Below, one piece after another: positions 29,426 to 38,138 of a DNA stretch of 64,000 bases. The first letter of the stretch is position 1; every line of letters starts with the position of its first letter. The notes below the pieces were generated by a model. That model ran no database searches and was not told the DNA's origin. It was given only the letters and a program-made list of their open reading frames with translations. A program made the position numbers and the translations under genes. This DNA comes from Victivallis sp. Marseille-Q1083 (GTDB taxonomy: Bacteria > Verrucomicrobiota > Lentisphaeria > Victivallales > Victivallaceae), in the NCBI RefSeq assembly GCF_903645315.1, contig NZ_CAHJXL010000001.1, positions 186,001 to 250,000 on the forward strand, written 5' to 3'.

Positions 29426-30370
29426 TCAGAAATTGACCAACGGGAAAAAAGGCAGAAAACCATCCGCCAGATAATTGAACAGGCCGATTTGCAAACCGCC
29501 GGCTTCGGCGAGATTGAACAACCCGATCTGAACACCGCCAAACTCGGCCACGTTGGTAACGCCGCACTGGAATCCCTCCAGGCGCGCCGTCTGGTTGATC
29601 AGCGCCGCCTGAACGCCGCCGACGCTGTCCGCCTGGCTGACCAGCAAGCTGAGCTGGTAACCGTTGAGATCGTCGCTCCGGCCGATACCGCTCAATTGAA
29701 TGCCGTCGCATCCGGCCGCCCGATTGTACAGAGCGGCCTGCAGACCGGTGATTTCTTCGGCGTGGTTGCTGAAAACGCCGCCTTGAATCCCTTCGAAACG
29801 ATCGGCCAGGTTGCCGATGACACCGCATTGCAAACCGCTGGATTCGAAGGAAGCCAGGACCGCTTCGGAGGTTTTCGGCGGCAACGGCTCCACCCCCGGG
29901 TAGGCGACATTGACCAAGCTGAATTGAATGCCGTCGAACTGCGTCGCCTGACAGAGCACCAGTGAACTTTGCAGCCCCTGCAATTTCCGGTTGACCAGGC
30001 CGTAAAACAAGCTGCCCTGCCAGCCGTCAACCGCATCGCTCCAGGTCAGAAATCCATACTGCAGGCCGTCAATCTGAACCGCGCCGGTCGAAACCAGCGC
30101 CATATCCAGGCCGGTCACCGCGTTGCGGGCGTCGTTGAACGGCAATCCCAGCCGCAGCAGCACCGTATCCACCCGTTCCGGCGTTTTCCAATGCGCCGCC
30201 TCGGCCATGAAGTCGTCCTCCTCACTGCTCCCGACGCCGATGCTGTACCAGGAAGCGGCGGGCGCCGCATCCTGAAAAACAACGGCGGAATCTTTCGACT
30301 CCGCCGCCACTCCCGACCAGTTACAGACGGCGCCGAGGCCGCAAATGATCAACCCTATTTTTCTGTTCAT
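29426..30370 (-). CDS. Secreted repeat protein, LA_2272-like surface repeats (largest of three)
   Basis: 314 residues with signal peptide (GLIICGLGAVCNWSGVAA). From about 80 onward it consists of 18-25-residue repeats of the pattern [GS]-[LIVF]-Q-x-[GSA]-[LI]-x-N-x-A (for example GLQAALYNRA, GVQAALINQTA, GLQIGLFNYLA), as in the LA_2272 family of Leptospira surface proteins. The C-terminus (NYLADGFLPFFPLVNF) ends in Phe, the usual signal for outer-membrane barrel insertion. Third gene of a three-gene tandem. Function unknown; surface-exposed or barrel-forming is the best guess. Confidence 0.75.
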   Translation of the reverse strand: MNRKIGLIICGLGAVCNWSGVAAESKDSAVVFQDAAPAASWYSIGVGSSEEDDFMAEAAHWKTPERVDTVLLRLGLPFNDARNAVTGLDMALVSTGAVQIDGLQYGFLTWSDAVDGWQGSLFYGLVNRKLQGLQSSLVLCQATQFDGIQFSLVNVAYPGVEPLPPKTSEAVLASFESSGLQCGVIGNLADRFEGIQGGVFSNHAEEITGLQAALYNRAAGCDGIQLSGIGRSDDLNGYQLSLLVSQADSVGGVQAALINQTARLEGFQCGVTNVAEFGGVQIGLFNLAEAGGLQIGLFNYLADGFLPFFPLVNF

Positions 30371-30399
30371 TTTTCCTCCGCCGTCGCTCCGGGATGGTT

Positions 30400-31089
30400 T
30401 TACAAGCTCAAATTGAAGAACGGCATGAACGGGATCGCACCGTCCTTGATATAATTGATCAGCCCGAACTGGGCGCCGGTTCCTTCGGCAAGGTTGATCA
30501 AACCGAGCTGGAATCCTTTGCTCTCGGTCGCCTGATTGTACAAACCGGTCTGGAAACCGGTCAGTTTCCTGGAAACGTTGACCAACACCGCCGCCTGAAT
30601 GCCGGTGATGTCGCCGGAGACATTGACCGTCGCCGCCGGCTGCAGGCCGACCATGTCGCCGGAGACATTCAGCGCGCTGGCCTGCAGGCCCTGTCCCAGT
30701 CCGCCGGACACGTTGACGCCGAGCGTCGCCTGGATGCCGTTGAACCCGCCGGTATTGCGGTTGCAGAGGAAGTTGGCCTGGATGCCGTCGAAATCCTCAT
30801 TCTGGCAGTAGACCCAGCACGCCTGAATGCCTTTGATGTGCGCCGTCCCGGAAATCAGCCAGGAAGCCTCCAAACCGTAAACCCGGCCGATGCCGGTGCT
30901 GATCGGCTGGCCGGTCTTGATGCCGAAAACGTTGGAATTGTAAGTGCTCGACGGCACTCCGGGCAGAAAGCCGAGCTGGAACAATGTATAATCCTCCAGC
31001 GGCGGCAGCGTTTCGGTATTGTCGGCGCCAACCGCACCCAGACTGAGCAGCGCGGCACAAAAAACGGTCATTAGTTGCTTTAACATCAT
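30400..31089 (-). CDS. Secreted repeat protein, LA_2272-like (middle of three)
   Basis: 229 residues with signal peptide (VFCAALLSLGAVGAD) and GGAGGAGA as ribosome-binding site. Repeats include GIQACWVYCQ, GIQANFLCNR, GIQATLGVNVSGG, GLQPAATVNVSGD and GFQTGLYNQA, with four NVSG/NVSR phrases unique to this copy. The C-terminus (LINYIKDGAIPFMPFFNLSL) matches the sister genes but ends in Leu. The central Asn-Val-Ser stretch looks like a local repeat expansion. It is in an operon with neighbours 24 and 29 nt away. Confidence 0.75.
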   Translation of the reverse strand: MMLKQLMTVFCAALLSLGAVGADNTETLPPLEDYTLFQLGFLPGVPSSTYNSNVFGIKTGQPISTGIGRVYGLEASWLISGTAHIKGIQACWVYCQNEDFDGIQANFLCNRNTGGFNGIQATLGVNVSGGLGQGLQASALNVSGDMVGLQPAATVNVSGDITGIQAAVLVNVSRKLTGFQTGLYNQATESKGFQLGLINLAEGTGAQFGLINYIKDGAIPFMPFFNLSL

Positions 31090-31113
31090 TGTTTCTCCTC
31101 CAGTACACTCTGA

Positions 31114-31605
31114 TTAAAATTTGAAGTTGATGATCGGCAGCACCGGAAACGCGCCGTCTTCGATGTAATTGAGCAAACCGATCTGGAACGATTTGCCCTG
31201 CGCCATGTTGAAAATACCGAACTGGAAACCGTCGACATCTTCGGCGATATTGACCAGACTGACCTGGGCGCCGTTGAGGTCACGGGTCAACGCCGTGATC
31301 AGACTGCCCTGAAAGCCGTCGACATAATCGGACATCGCACCGAGCACGGCGATTTCAGCGCCGACCACCTGCGTGGTGCCGCCGCTGAACGGCACCCCCA
31401 GCCGGATGCCATACGCCGCCGTCGAGGAAGTGCCGGGCGGATAATCCGGCCAGCAGCAAAATTGAAAGAAATCCCATTTCTCCGCCGGCGTTGCCGCAGC
31501 CGGCGCCGGCTGCAGTTGCGTCGGCGACGCGCCCGTTTTGCTCTCCGCCGCCATCGTCAGGCCGCACAATCCCAGGCAAAAACAGCTCAACCAAAATTTT
31601 TTCAT
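31114..31605 (-). CDS. Secreted repeat protein, LA_2272-like (first and shortest of three)
   Basis: 163 residues from ATG 31605, chosen for the upstream AAGGAG. Signal peptide CFCLGLCGLTMAAES, then a Pro/Ala-rich linker. A segment shared with the middle copy follows (FQFCCWPDYPPGTSSTAAYGI versus FQLGFLPGVPSSTYNSNVFGI), then a few GFQxSLxTALT and GFQFGIFNMA repeats. The common C-terminus (NYIEDGAFPVLPIINFKF) ends in Phe. First gene of the trio. Three lengths with the same ends suggest repeat gain and loss. Confidence 0.75.
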   Translation of the reverse strand: MKKFWLSCFCLGLCGLTMAAESKTGASPTQLQPAPAAATPAEKWDFFQFCCWPDYPPGTSSTAAYGIRLGVPFSGGTTQVVGAEIAVLGAMSDYVDGFQGSLITALTRDLNGAQVSLVNIAEDVDGFQFGIFNMAQGKSFQIGLLNYIEDGAFPVLPIINFKF

Positions 31606-31775
31606 GATTACTCCTTGATGAAAAGGTTTCACTATATAGTTAGAATTTACTGCATCTTTACCGGAAATCAAATTTTTTTATCCGTTACGCCGCCTTTCTT
31701 CACGCCTTTCGCTCCCGTTCCCCCGCCGATTGGACCGAACCGGCGCGGTCGGAACCCGCTCGGGACAACCGCCGA

Positions 31776-31836
31776 TCGAAGGCAATTGACGCCCGGGCTG
31801 ATTTTCCATCCGTTTTACCCGTCGAAGGCAATTGAC
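31776..31836 (+). repeat. 15-bp direct repeat at the thermonuclease promoter
   Basis: TCGAAGGCAATTGAC occurs at 31776-31790 and 31822-31836, 46 bp apart. The second copy contains the first five bases of the -35 box of the promoter at 31832. It may be a tandem operator or two alternative -35 regions. Confidence 0.5.
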
Positions 31837-31860
31837 AAGAATCCGGCCGCTGGCTATATT
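31832..31860 (+). promoter_or_regulatory. Promoter of the thermonuclease gene
   Basis: TTGACA (31832-31837), 17-nt spacer, TATATT (31855-31860), about 50 nt before the start codon. Confidence 0.75.
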
Positions 31861-31910
31861 ATTTATTCCGGATCTTTATACCAATCAACGCGACTTCTAT
31901 GGGAATTGGA

Positions 31911-32561
31911 ATGGCAAGAACAGCAAACCGACGGCGCAGCCGCAAATCCACGGCCTCTTCCCAACGCCGGCGCGGCTGGAAATTTCTGCTGGGCGCCGTT
32001 TTTTTCCTGCTGCTGGGCGCCGTCCTGACCAATCTGGACCGGCTGGACCGCATCGGGCTGGTGATCAACCAGGCCAAAGGCCTGCTGCCCCGCTACGCGC
32101 GGGTATTCATTCCGGAGATTCCCTACGGCACCGCCAGTGAAAACAGCACCCTGACCGGCAAAATCATCGCCGTTTATGACGGCGACACCGCAACCTTGCT
32201 CGCCCAGGACGGCTCCAGGAAATATAAAATCCGTTTTTACGGCATCGACGCCCCGGAAGCGGACCAGGAGTTCGGCCAGGACTCCCGCCGGGCGCTGGAA
32301 GAGTTGGTTCTGGACAGGGAAGTTCGCGCCGAGGTGCTCAATCTGGACCCTTACGGCCGGGCGGTCGCCAAAATTTACTGCGGCGACCTCTATGTCAACA
32401 AAGCGATGCTCAGCGCCGGCATGGCCTGGTGGTACAAGAGTTACGCCAAAAATGAAATCGATCTCAGCATGGCCGAAGCCACCGCCCGCCTGAACCGGCG
32501 CGGCCTCTGGCAGTACACCGATCCGCAGCCGCCCTGGGAATACCGCAAGGCGCATCCCTGA
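31911..32561 (+). CDS. Membrane-anchored thermonuclease (SNase-like domain)
   Basis: 216 residues from ATG 31911 (GGGAATTGG upstream; ATG 31899 is an in-frame alternative with no visible ribosome-binding site). A highly basic N-terminus is followed by one transmembrane helix (FLLGAVFFLLLGAVLTNL). A staphylococcal-nuclease domain fills the C-terminal half. It includes GKIIAVYDGDTATL with the Ca-binding Asp, KIRFYGIDAPEADQEFGQDS with the Arg/Asp pair, and DPYGRAVAKIYC with the second Arg. Expected to cut DNA/RNA outside the cytoplasmic membrane. Single gene with its own consensus promoter. Confidence 0.9.
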   Translation: MARTANRRRSRKSTASSQRRRGWKFLLGAVFFLLLGAVLTNLDRLDRIGLVINQAKGLLPRYARVFIPEIPYGTASENSTLTGKIIAVYDGDTATLLAQDGSRKYKIRFYGIDAPEADQEFGQDSRRALEELVLDREVRAEVLNLDPYGRAVAKIYCGDLYVNKAMLSAGMAWWYKSYAKNEIDLSMAEATARLNRRGLWQYTDPQPPWEYRKAHP

Positions 32562-32950
32562 TCCTCCGGCATCATCCCCCGGGTTGCGGCCGGAAGCGGA
32601 AGCGAAAGACCGGCAAGGCGGTTGATTTCTTCGCAAAAAATCGACTATGACTGGCATGCGTTGGAGAGTCGTTTTACCCTGTTGCCTTCTTTGCCGGGCA
32701 AAGCGCTCGAGGCAATCGCAGTCGAAGCCCCTACCACGCGGGACGGGCTGCCGCCCTCTGTTTCGGTCGCCCGCCTCACCGATTGGCCGGCGGGGACGGA
32801 TCATCCGGAAATTTTCGTCTATTCGATGTCGACCAATGGGAAACATACCGCATAAGACGCCAGGAGGTCCGGCTCGGTCAAGCCGGGAAACTGCCGATTT
32901 CCGCGGCGTTCCGGTTCCGGAGCCGCCGCACGAAATTGTTAGGCTGCGCT
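32562..32950. other. Intergenic region with no assignable gene
   Basis: 389 bp between the convergent thermonuclease and RND genes. An open frame at 32622-32855 (+) reads like protein in places (a segment DWPAGTDHPEIFVYSMS), but it has no clear ribosome-binding site, and adjacent frames continue the same flavour. It may be the remnant of a lost gene. I do not annotate it as coding. Confidence 0.4.
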
Positions 32951-35900
32951 TCACCGGTGCCGAATGCCGAAGAAACCGAGAATGCGCTGCCCAAATGTCG
33001 GCTTCGGCAAGTCGGTATCCCGGACGAACTTGAAATACATCGCCGGAATCAGATAAAGCGTCAGGATGGCCGAAAGCGTCAGGCCGCCGACCACGCCGAT
33101 ACCGCAGCTGGAACGAATTTCCGAACCGAGCCCGGTGCCGAACGCCATCGGCAACATGCCGGCGACCGAAGCGATCGAGGTCATGACAATCGGCCGGAAT
33201 TTGCTCCGGGCGGCACTGAGCATCGCCTGATGCGTCCCGGTTCCTCCCCGGCTCAACACCGCACACTCGTCCATGATCAGGATCGCGTTGTTGACGACGA
33301 TGCCAATCATCATCACTCCGCCGAGCATCCCGACGATCGACAACGATGTCCCGGACAGATAAAGCGCCAGAAACAATCCGACAAACCCGAGCGGCACCGT
33401 GAACATGATCAAAAACGGCCGCGACCACGACTCCATGATCGCCGCGATCAGCAGGTAGGTCAGCGAAATGGCGATCGCGAACACTTCGATGAAATCGCGG
33501 ACGCCGTCCTCCATCATTTCCGCCGTGCCGGCGAAAGTCAGCCGGTAACCGGGCGGCAGTTGCGGCGCCAGTTCCTTCTGCAATACGCCGATCACATCGC
33601 TGGCCACCGCCCCGGCGGCCGGATTGGCATAGAGCCAGGCCGACCGTTCCTTGTCCTGCCGGATGACGCAGATTGACACATTATCCCGCTCCTGTTCGGT
33701 CAGCACGTCCAGATTGATCGGCCGGCCGGCCAGGGAGCCGGTCGTCAGCTTTTCCGCCTCTTCCAGCCCGTCCGGCGCTTCCATTTTCACCCGGATGTCG
33801 AATGTCCGGCTGCCGACCTTGTAGGTGCCAACTTCAACGCCTTCGAAAAATCCGGCGATGGTCGTCCCCAGCGGCACCGCATCCAGTCCGAGATTTTTCA
33901 GCACCGGACGGCGCGGCAGCAGATTGATGCGCGGTTTGCCAATGCGGACGCTGGAATCAATGTCCTTGGCAATGCCGCTGTTTTTCAGGATCGTCGAACC
34001 GATGCGATTGTATTTTTCCAATTCGGCAAACTCGGGACCGGCAATCAAACCGGTGACCTCCGCCCCGGAACCGCCATTCGTCTTCGGAATCGCCAGCGTG
34101 TATTGCAAATTCTGGAAACGGGATAACTCCTGCCGGACCTCCTCCATCAGCGTTTCCAGCGGGGCCCGCTCTTCTTTGGGTTTGACCCGCACGGTGACCT
34201 GCGCCAGATACACCCCCTGCGACACCTGTCCGGTCATCGCATTGTTGTAACCGATCGTCGTACCGGTGGCATTCACATACGGCAGCGAACGCAGCATCGC
34301 CAGAATCTCCAGAGTCCGCTCCCGGGTCTGGTCGATGTTGTAATTCGACGGAAATTCGAGTTTCACCGAGAACTCGCTCTGGTCGTTGTCCGGCATGAAA
34401 GAAACCCCGATATGCGGCACGACATATTTGCAGACCAGCACACTGCCGATCGCGATTGCCAGGATGACCACGCCGGGCCGGCGTTGCGTCCAGAGCATCG
34501 ACCGGTCGAAACCGCCGGCCAACCGGTCATATCCCTTGTCCCAGAGGTAAAAAAACCGCCGGTTCCAAACACCCGGCCGGGTATTCTCCGACAGCAGCAG
34601 CGACGCCAGAATCGGCGTCAAAGTAAAACTGACGAACAACGACACCAGCGTCGCAATCACCATCACGCCGGCGAACGGCGCCAGAATCATGCCGGCCACC
34701 GAGGTCATCAGCGCCACCGGCACAAACACCACCACATTGGTCAGGGCGCTGGCAGCCACCGCATTGATCACTTCGCCGCAGCCGTCGGCGGCGGCCGACT
34801 TGCGGTCGCTGCCGGCATGGAGCTTTTTGAAAATATTCTCAATTACCACAATCGAGTTGGTGACCAGCACGCCGGCCGAACAGCCGAGCGAAATCAGCGT
34901 CATCATGTCGAACGTATATCCCATCATGTTCATCGCGGCAAAGGTAATCACCACCGACACCGGCATCGTCACCGCAATGATGAAAGTGGAACGCGGCTCA
35001 GGCAGAAACAGAAACAGCAGCACCGCCGTCAGCAAAATTCCCATGGCAATGCTGCTCCACGCATCATCCACCGAAGCCTGGACAAAAGCGCCGGTATCCT
35101 TGAACCAGTGCAGCGTCATGCCCCGCGGGATACCGCCGCGGTTGACCAGTGTATCGAATTTTTTGCGGACCGCGTCGATCACTTTCACCGCATTGGCATC
35201 GCTCTTCTTGACAATCTCAATGGCAACGCCGAGTTCGTCGTTCCAGTACCCCTCCTGGCGGATTTCCTTGGACATCAACTGGATGTCCGCCACGTCGCCC
35301 AGGTAGACACGTTTGCCGACATCTTTGCTGATCTCCAATTCCCGCAGCGCTTCAAAGTTGCGGAACTCCGCATCGTAAGTGACGCTGATCTCTTCGCCGT
35401 GATCTTTGATGCGGCCGGCCGGCACTTTGGCGTTGTTGGCGGCCAGCTTGTTGACGATATCCGCGATCGTCAGGTTGGCGGCGGCCAGCTTTTCGGGATT
35501 CAGCACGATATGAAGCTGAACCTCGTTGCCGCCGTGGATGCGGACTTCTCCGACGCCCGGCAAACTGGAGAACTGGTCGGAAAGCGTGTCGTCGACATAA
35601 TCGTAGAGGTCGTCCAGCGAACGGTCGCCGGTCAGGAACAGCGTAACCACCGGCACCGCGTTGATGTTCACCTTCGTCAGCGAGGGGGGTTCCACCGAAG
35701 CGGGAAAATCATTGGCGACGCTGTTGAGTTTTTCCCGCACGTCATGCACTGCCAGATCGACGTCGGTACCGAGATAGAACTCCAGGGTCGTGGCGCAGGT
35801 ATTTTCCATGCAGACGTTGGTGATGTGTTTCAGGCCGTCCAGCGAAGCGACCGCGTCCTCAATGCGTTTCGCCACCTCCACTTCGATTTCCTCCGGGGAA

Positions 35901-36061
35901 GCGCCCGGATAATTGGTGGTGATCTGAACGTAAGGCACATCGAATTTCGGCAGCAAATCAATGCCGATCTTCCGATAGGCATTGATGCCGAGCAGCACCA
36001 GCATGATGATGAAGCAGCACATTGCAATCGGCCGTTTGACCGACATCCAGCTCAAAGACAT
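32951..36061 (-). CDS. RND efflux pump lacking the TM4 Asp pair
   Basis: 1036 residues, full RND length, with normal TM1 and porter domain (KIGIDLLPKFDVPYVQITTNYPGASPEE). TM4 reads GVLVTNSIVVIENIF where AcrB has the Asp-Asp proton relay, and TM10 reads GIVVNNAILIMDE where AcrB has Lys. So the classical relay residues are replaced by Thr-Asn and Asn. Energy coupling may use other residues, or the substrate range differs. It is in an operon with a TetR regulator and an adaptor but without a dedicated outer-membrane channel, so a shared TolC is assumed. Confidence 0.92.
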   Translation of the reverse strand: MSLSWMSVKRPIAMCCFIIMLVLLGINAYRKIGIDLLPKFDVPYVQITTNYPGASPEEIEVEVAKRIEDAVASLDGLKHITNVCMENTCATTLEFYLGTDVDLAVHDVREKLNSVANDFPASVEPPSLTKVNINAVPVVTLFLTGDRSLDDLYDYVDDTLSDQFSSLPGVGEVRIHGGNEVQLHIVLNPEKLAAANLTIADIVNKLAANNAKVPAGRIKDHGEEISVTYDAEFRNFEALRELEISKDVGKRVYLGDVADIQLMSKEIRQEGYWNDELGVAIEIVKKSDANAVKVIDAVRKKFDTLVNRGGIPRGMTLHWFKDTGAFVQASVDDAWSSIAMGILLTAVLLFLFLPEPRSTFIIAVTMPVSVVITFAAMNMMGYTFDMMTLISLGCSAGVLVTNSIVVIENIFKKLHAGSDRKSAAADGCGEVINAVAASALTNVVVFVPVALMTSVAGMILAPFAGVMVIATLVSLFVSFTLTPILASLLLSENTRPGVWNRRFFYLWDKGYDRLAGGFDRSMLWTQRRPGVVILAIAIGSVLVCKYVVPHIGVSFMPDNDQSEFSVKLEFPSNYNIDQTRERTLEILAMLRSLPYVNATGTTIGYNNAMTGQVSQGVYLAQVTVRVKPKEERAPLETLMEEVRQELSRFQNLQYTLAIPKTNGGSGAEVTGLIAGPEFAELEKYNRIGSTILKNSGIAKDIDSSVRIGKPRINLLPRRPVLKNLGLDAVPLGTTIAGFFEGVEVGTYKVGSRTFDIRVKMEAPDGLEEAEKLTTGSLAGRPINLDVLTEQERDNVSICVIRQDKERSAWLYANPAAGAVASDVIGVLQKELAPQLPPGYRLTFAGTAEMMEDGVRDFIEVFAIAISLTYLLIAAIMESWSRPFLIMFTVPLGFVGLFLALYLSGTSLSIVGMLGGVMMIGIVVNNAILIMDECAVLSRGGTGTHQAMLSAARSKFRPIVMTSIASVAGMLPMAFGTGLGSEIRSSCGIGVVGGLTLSAILTLYLIPAMYFKFVRDTDLPKPTFGQRILGFFGIRHR

Positions 36062-36065
36062 GATT

Positions 36066-37250
36066 TCAAATCTCCCCGGCCTTTTCGGCTTTCACCACCA
36101 TATCTCCCTGATTGACGAAATACTGGCCGGCGACGACAAATTCCCGGCCTTGCAATTGTTCACCATTCAAAATTTCCGTGAAGCCGTCACAACTGATTCC
36201 CGGCATGACATCCACTGCGTCAACGGTCCGGTCGTCAAGGACATAGGCCATAAACTTGCCGCCCTTCCTGAGCAGCACCGCATCCGCCGGCAATCCCAGC
36301 CCTTCCCGCTGCTGAAGGATCAAATCGACATTGCACAGGCTGCCGCTGACCAATTTGGTATCCTTCGGCAGCGCCACTTTGATTTCAAATGTGCGGCTCA
36401 GCGGATCGATGCAGGCGGCCCGGTAGGTGACCGGCGCCAGGCAGACTTTTTCGGCGTCGAAAAAAATCGTCGCCTCCGTCACGCCCACCTCGATCTGATC
36501 GTAATAAACCGCGCTGATCAAACAGGAAAGCTCCAAATGCGACTGGTTTTCAAGGTGCAGAATGCTGGTGCCGTCGGCGACATATTCATCCTGGTCCTGA
36601 AATTTCGCCGTCACCCTCCCGCCAAACGGAGCAAGCATGATCGAGTCGTCCAGATTTTTCCTGGCAATCGCCAACTTGATTTCACTCTGTTTCACCTGCG
36701 ATTGCGAATAACTCAGAATCGCCTCGTTTTTGGTGACCACCGCCTTCGCTTTCCGCAGCGTGGTCTGGGCCTGTTCATAGGCATCGAGTGAATTGACCCT
36801 GGCATCGCGCAATTGCTCGGCGCGTTTGAAGTCGAGCTCCGCCTTTTCCAAAGCGGTTCTGGCTATATCCAGATCGGCGGCGGCGGTGGACACGTTGTCC
36901 TTCGCCACGTTGAGTTCCTGGGCCGCCAGTTCCATCTGATTTTCCAGATTCTCCTTGTCTACCTGGAAAAGAAGCATGCCGGGCTCCACCTCCTGCCCTT
37001 CCCTGACGGCGAGCAGATTGAGCACGCCGGAAGTGCGCGATGCAATCACCGCCTCCTCGACCGGCTCCACCGTCCCCTGGACGCGCAGCCGTTTTTGGAA
37101 ACTGCGTTCCTGCAGGGTACCGGTCTCCACCTTGGCAAGCCTCGGCTCTGCCGGCTTTTCGCCTTTCCTGCCACAACCGGCGCCGAGCAGGATCACCGGC
37201 AATACCACCGTTATTCCCAGCCAGGACGGCATAACTTTTTTCCCGAACAT
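36066..37250 (-). CDS. RND periplasmic adaptor lipoprotein (second system)
   Basis: 394 residues from ATG 37250, preferred over ATG 37262 because GGAGG lies 6 nt before it. Lipoprotein signal (VVLPVILLGAGCGRKG). Lipoyl half RTSGVLNLLAVREGQEVEPG, then a long helical hairpin with coiled-coil character (about 100-190), then the second lipoyl half (SIMLAPFGGRVTAKFQDQDE). It bridges the RND pump 4 nt downstream to an outer-membrane channel. Its upstream neighbour, 11 nt away, is the TetR regulator, so expression should follow efflux-substrate sensing. Confidence 0.93.
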   Translation of the reverse strand: MFGKKVMPSWLGITVVLPVILLGAGCGRKGEKPAEPRLAKVETGTLQERSFQKRLRVQGTVEPVEEAVIASRTSGVLNLLAVREGQEVEPGMLLFQVDKENLENQMELAAQELNVAKDNVSTAAADLDIARTALEKAELDFKRAEQLRDARVNSLDAYEQAQTTLRKAKAVVTKNEAILSYSQSQVKQSEIKLAIARKNLDDSIMLAPFGGRVTAKFQDQDEYVADGTSILHLENQSHLELSCLISAVYYDQIEVGVTEATIFFDAEKVCLAPVTYRAACIDPLSRTFEIKVALPKDTKLVSGSLCNVDLILQQREGLGLPADAVLLRKGGKFMAYVLDDRTVDAVDVMPGISCDGFTEILNGEQLQGREFVVAGQYFVNQGDMVVKAEKAGEI

Positions 37251-37261
37251 TTGGACCTCCA

Positions 37262-37912
37262 TTAAACGGTATGTGTAATCAATCCCAGGCCGAAAAGCGC
37301 ATTCTGCATGGCAATATGCTGGATGCGGCGGTAGAAACTGAAATTAAGTTTTTCATCCGGAGCAACCTTCGACAACAAACTCAAATTGGCGGCATAAAAA
37401 CTCGCGCCGCCGATGATATTCAGAAACCAGCAGTGCGCCGTGGTAAAATCATCATTGCCGGTAATCCGCCGGAAAACCGTCATAAACACCTCCCGCACCG
37501 GTTCGAAACGCCTCACCCAGTCGTCGTCCAACCGCCAGCCGGCGATGGTTACCCGCATGCGGAACATATTGATCCACGCCTCCTGATCCTGCGAATAAAT
37601 GAACCGGAATAAAATTTCAAGTAAATCCAGCACCAACCGTTTCTGACCGTCCGGCGACTGAAACAGATGCTCGTTGGAGCGGACATAATCGACCAGCAGT
37701 TCCGGTTCCCAGTCGCGGAAAACAAACTCCAGCACCGCGGCGGTCAAACCATCCTTCCCGCCGAAATGATAACTGACCGCATTCAATTGCGTCCCGGCCA
37801 GTTTGGTGATTTCCCGTACACTGACGGCGGCCACGCCCCGTTCGGCAAACAGCGTTCCGGCCGCCCGGATCAACGCGCTCTGCGTCTCTCCGGAAATTTT
37901 ATATTCACTCAT
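37262..37912 (-). CDS. TetR/AcrR-family repressor of the RND operon
   Basis: 216 residues from ATG 37912 with GGGAGG upstream (a TTG at 37930 would add 6 residues). The N-terminal TetR HTH is clear (LFAERGVAAVSVREITKLAG, then NAVSYHFGGKDGL). The C-terminal half is a ligand domain of the CerR/DUF1956-like type. First gene of tetR-adaptor-pump. Two copies of a 13-bp element (ACTATCGTTTCAA read on the plus strand) flank the -10 box of its promoter, the arrangement expected for a self-repressor. Confidence 0.93.
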   Translation of the reverse strand: MSEYKISGETQSALIRAAGTLFAERGVAAVSVREITKLAGTQLNAVSYHFGGKDGLTAAVLEFVFRDWEPELLVDYVRSNEHLFQSPDGQKRLVLDLLEILFRFIYSQDQEAWINMFRMRVTIAGWRLDDDWVRRFEPVREVFMTVFRRITGNDDFTTAHCWFLNIIGGASFYAANLSLLSKVAPDEKLNFSFYRRIQHIAMQNALFGLGLITHTV

Positions 37913-37938
37913 CGCCGCACCCTCCCGCAAAAAAAAGA

Positions 37939-37990
37939 ACTATCGTTTCAAATTAACCTTAATTATAGCACTATCGTTTCAATTTTACAA
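37939..37990 (-). promoter_or_regulatory. Promoter with two TetR operator copies
   Basis: Minus strand: TTGTAA (37985-37990), 17-nt spacer, TATAAT (37962-37967). The element TTGAAACGATAGT occurs inside the spacer (37970-37982) and just downstream of the -10 (37939-37951), 31 bp apart, about three helical turns. The core is close to palindromic (GAAAC-gat-AGTTC at the proximal copy). Confidence 0.75.
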
Positions 37991-38138
37991 CCCCGCATTT
38001 CATCCTTTTGCCAAAAATCGCGGAGACGGCGTCTTGCAGCCGGAAGTCATTTGCCATGTCCGCCGGCAAACGGACGGAAGATTCCGGCAGGAGAGTGACC
38101 GGATTGAAAGCGGAATCGGGTTGAAAGCCCTGTTCAAT

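Noticed and set aside
32622-32855. Open frame of 77 codons between the thermonuclease and RND genes
   Set aside because: Some protein-like wording but no ribosome-binding site and no recognisable domain; at most a relic.
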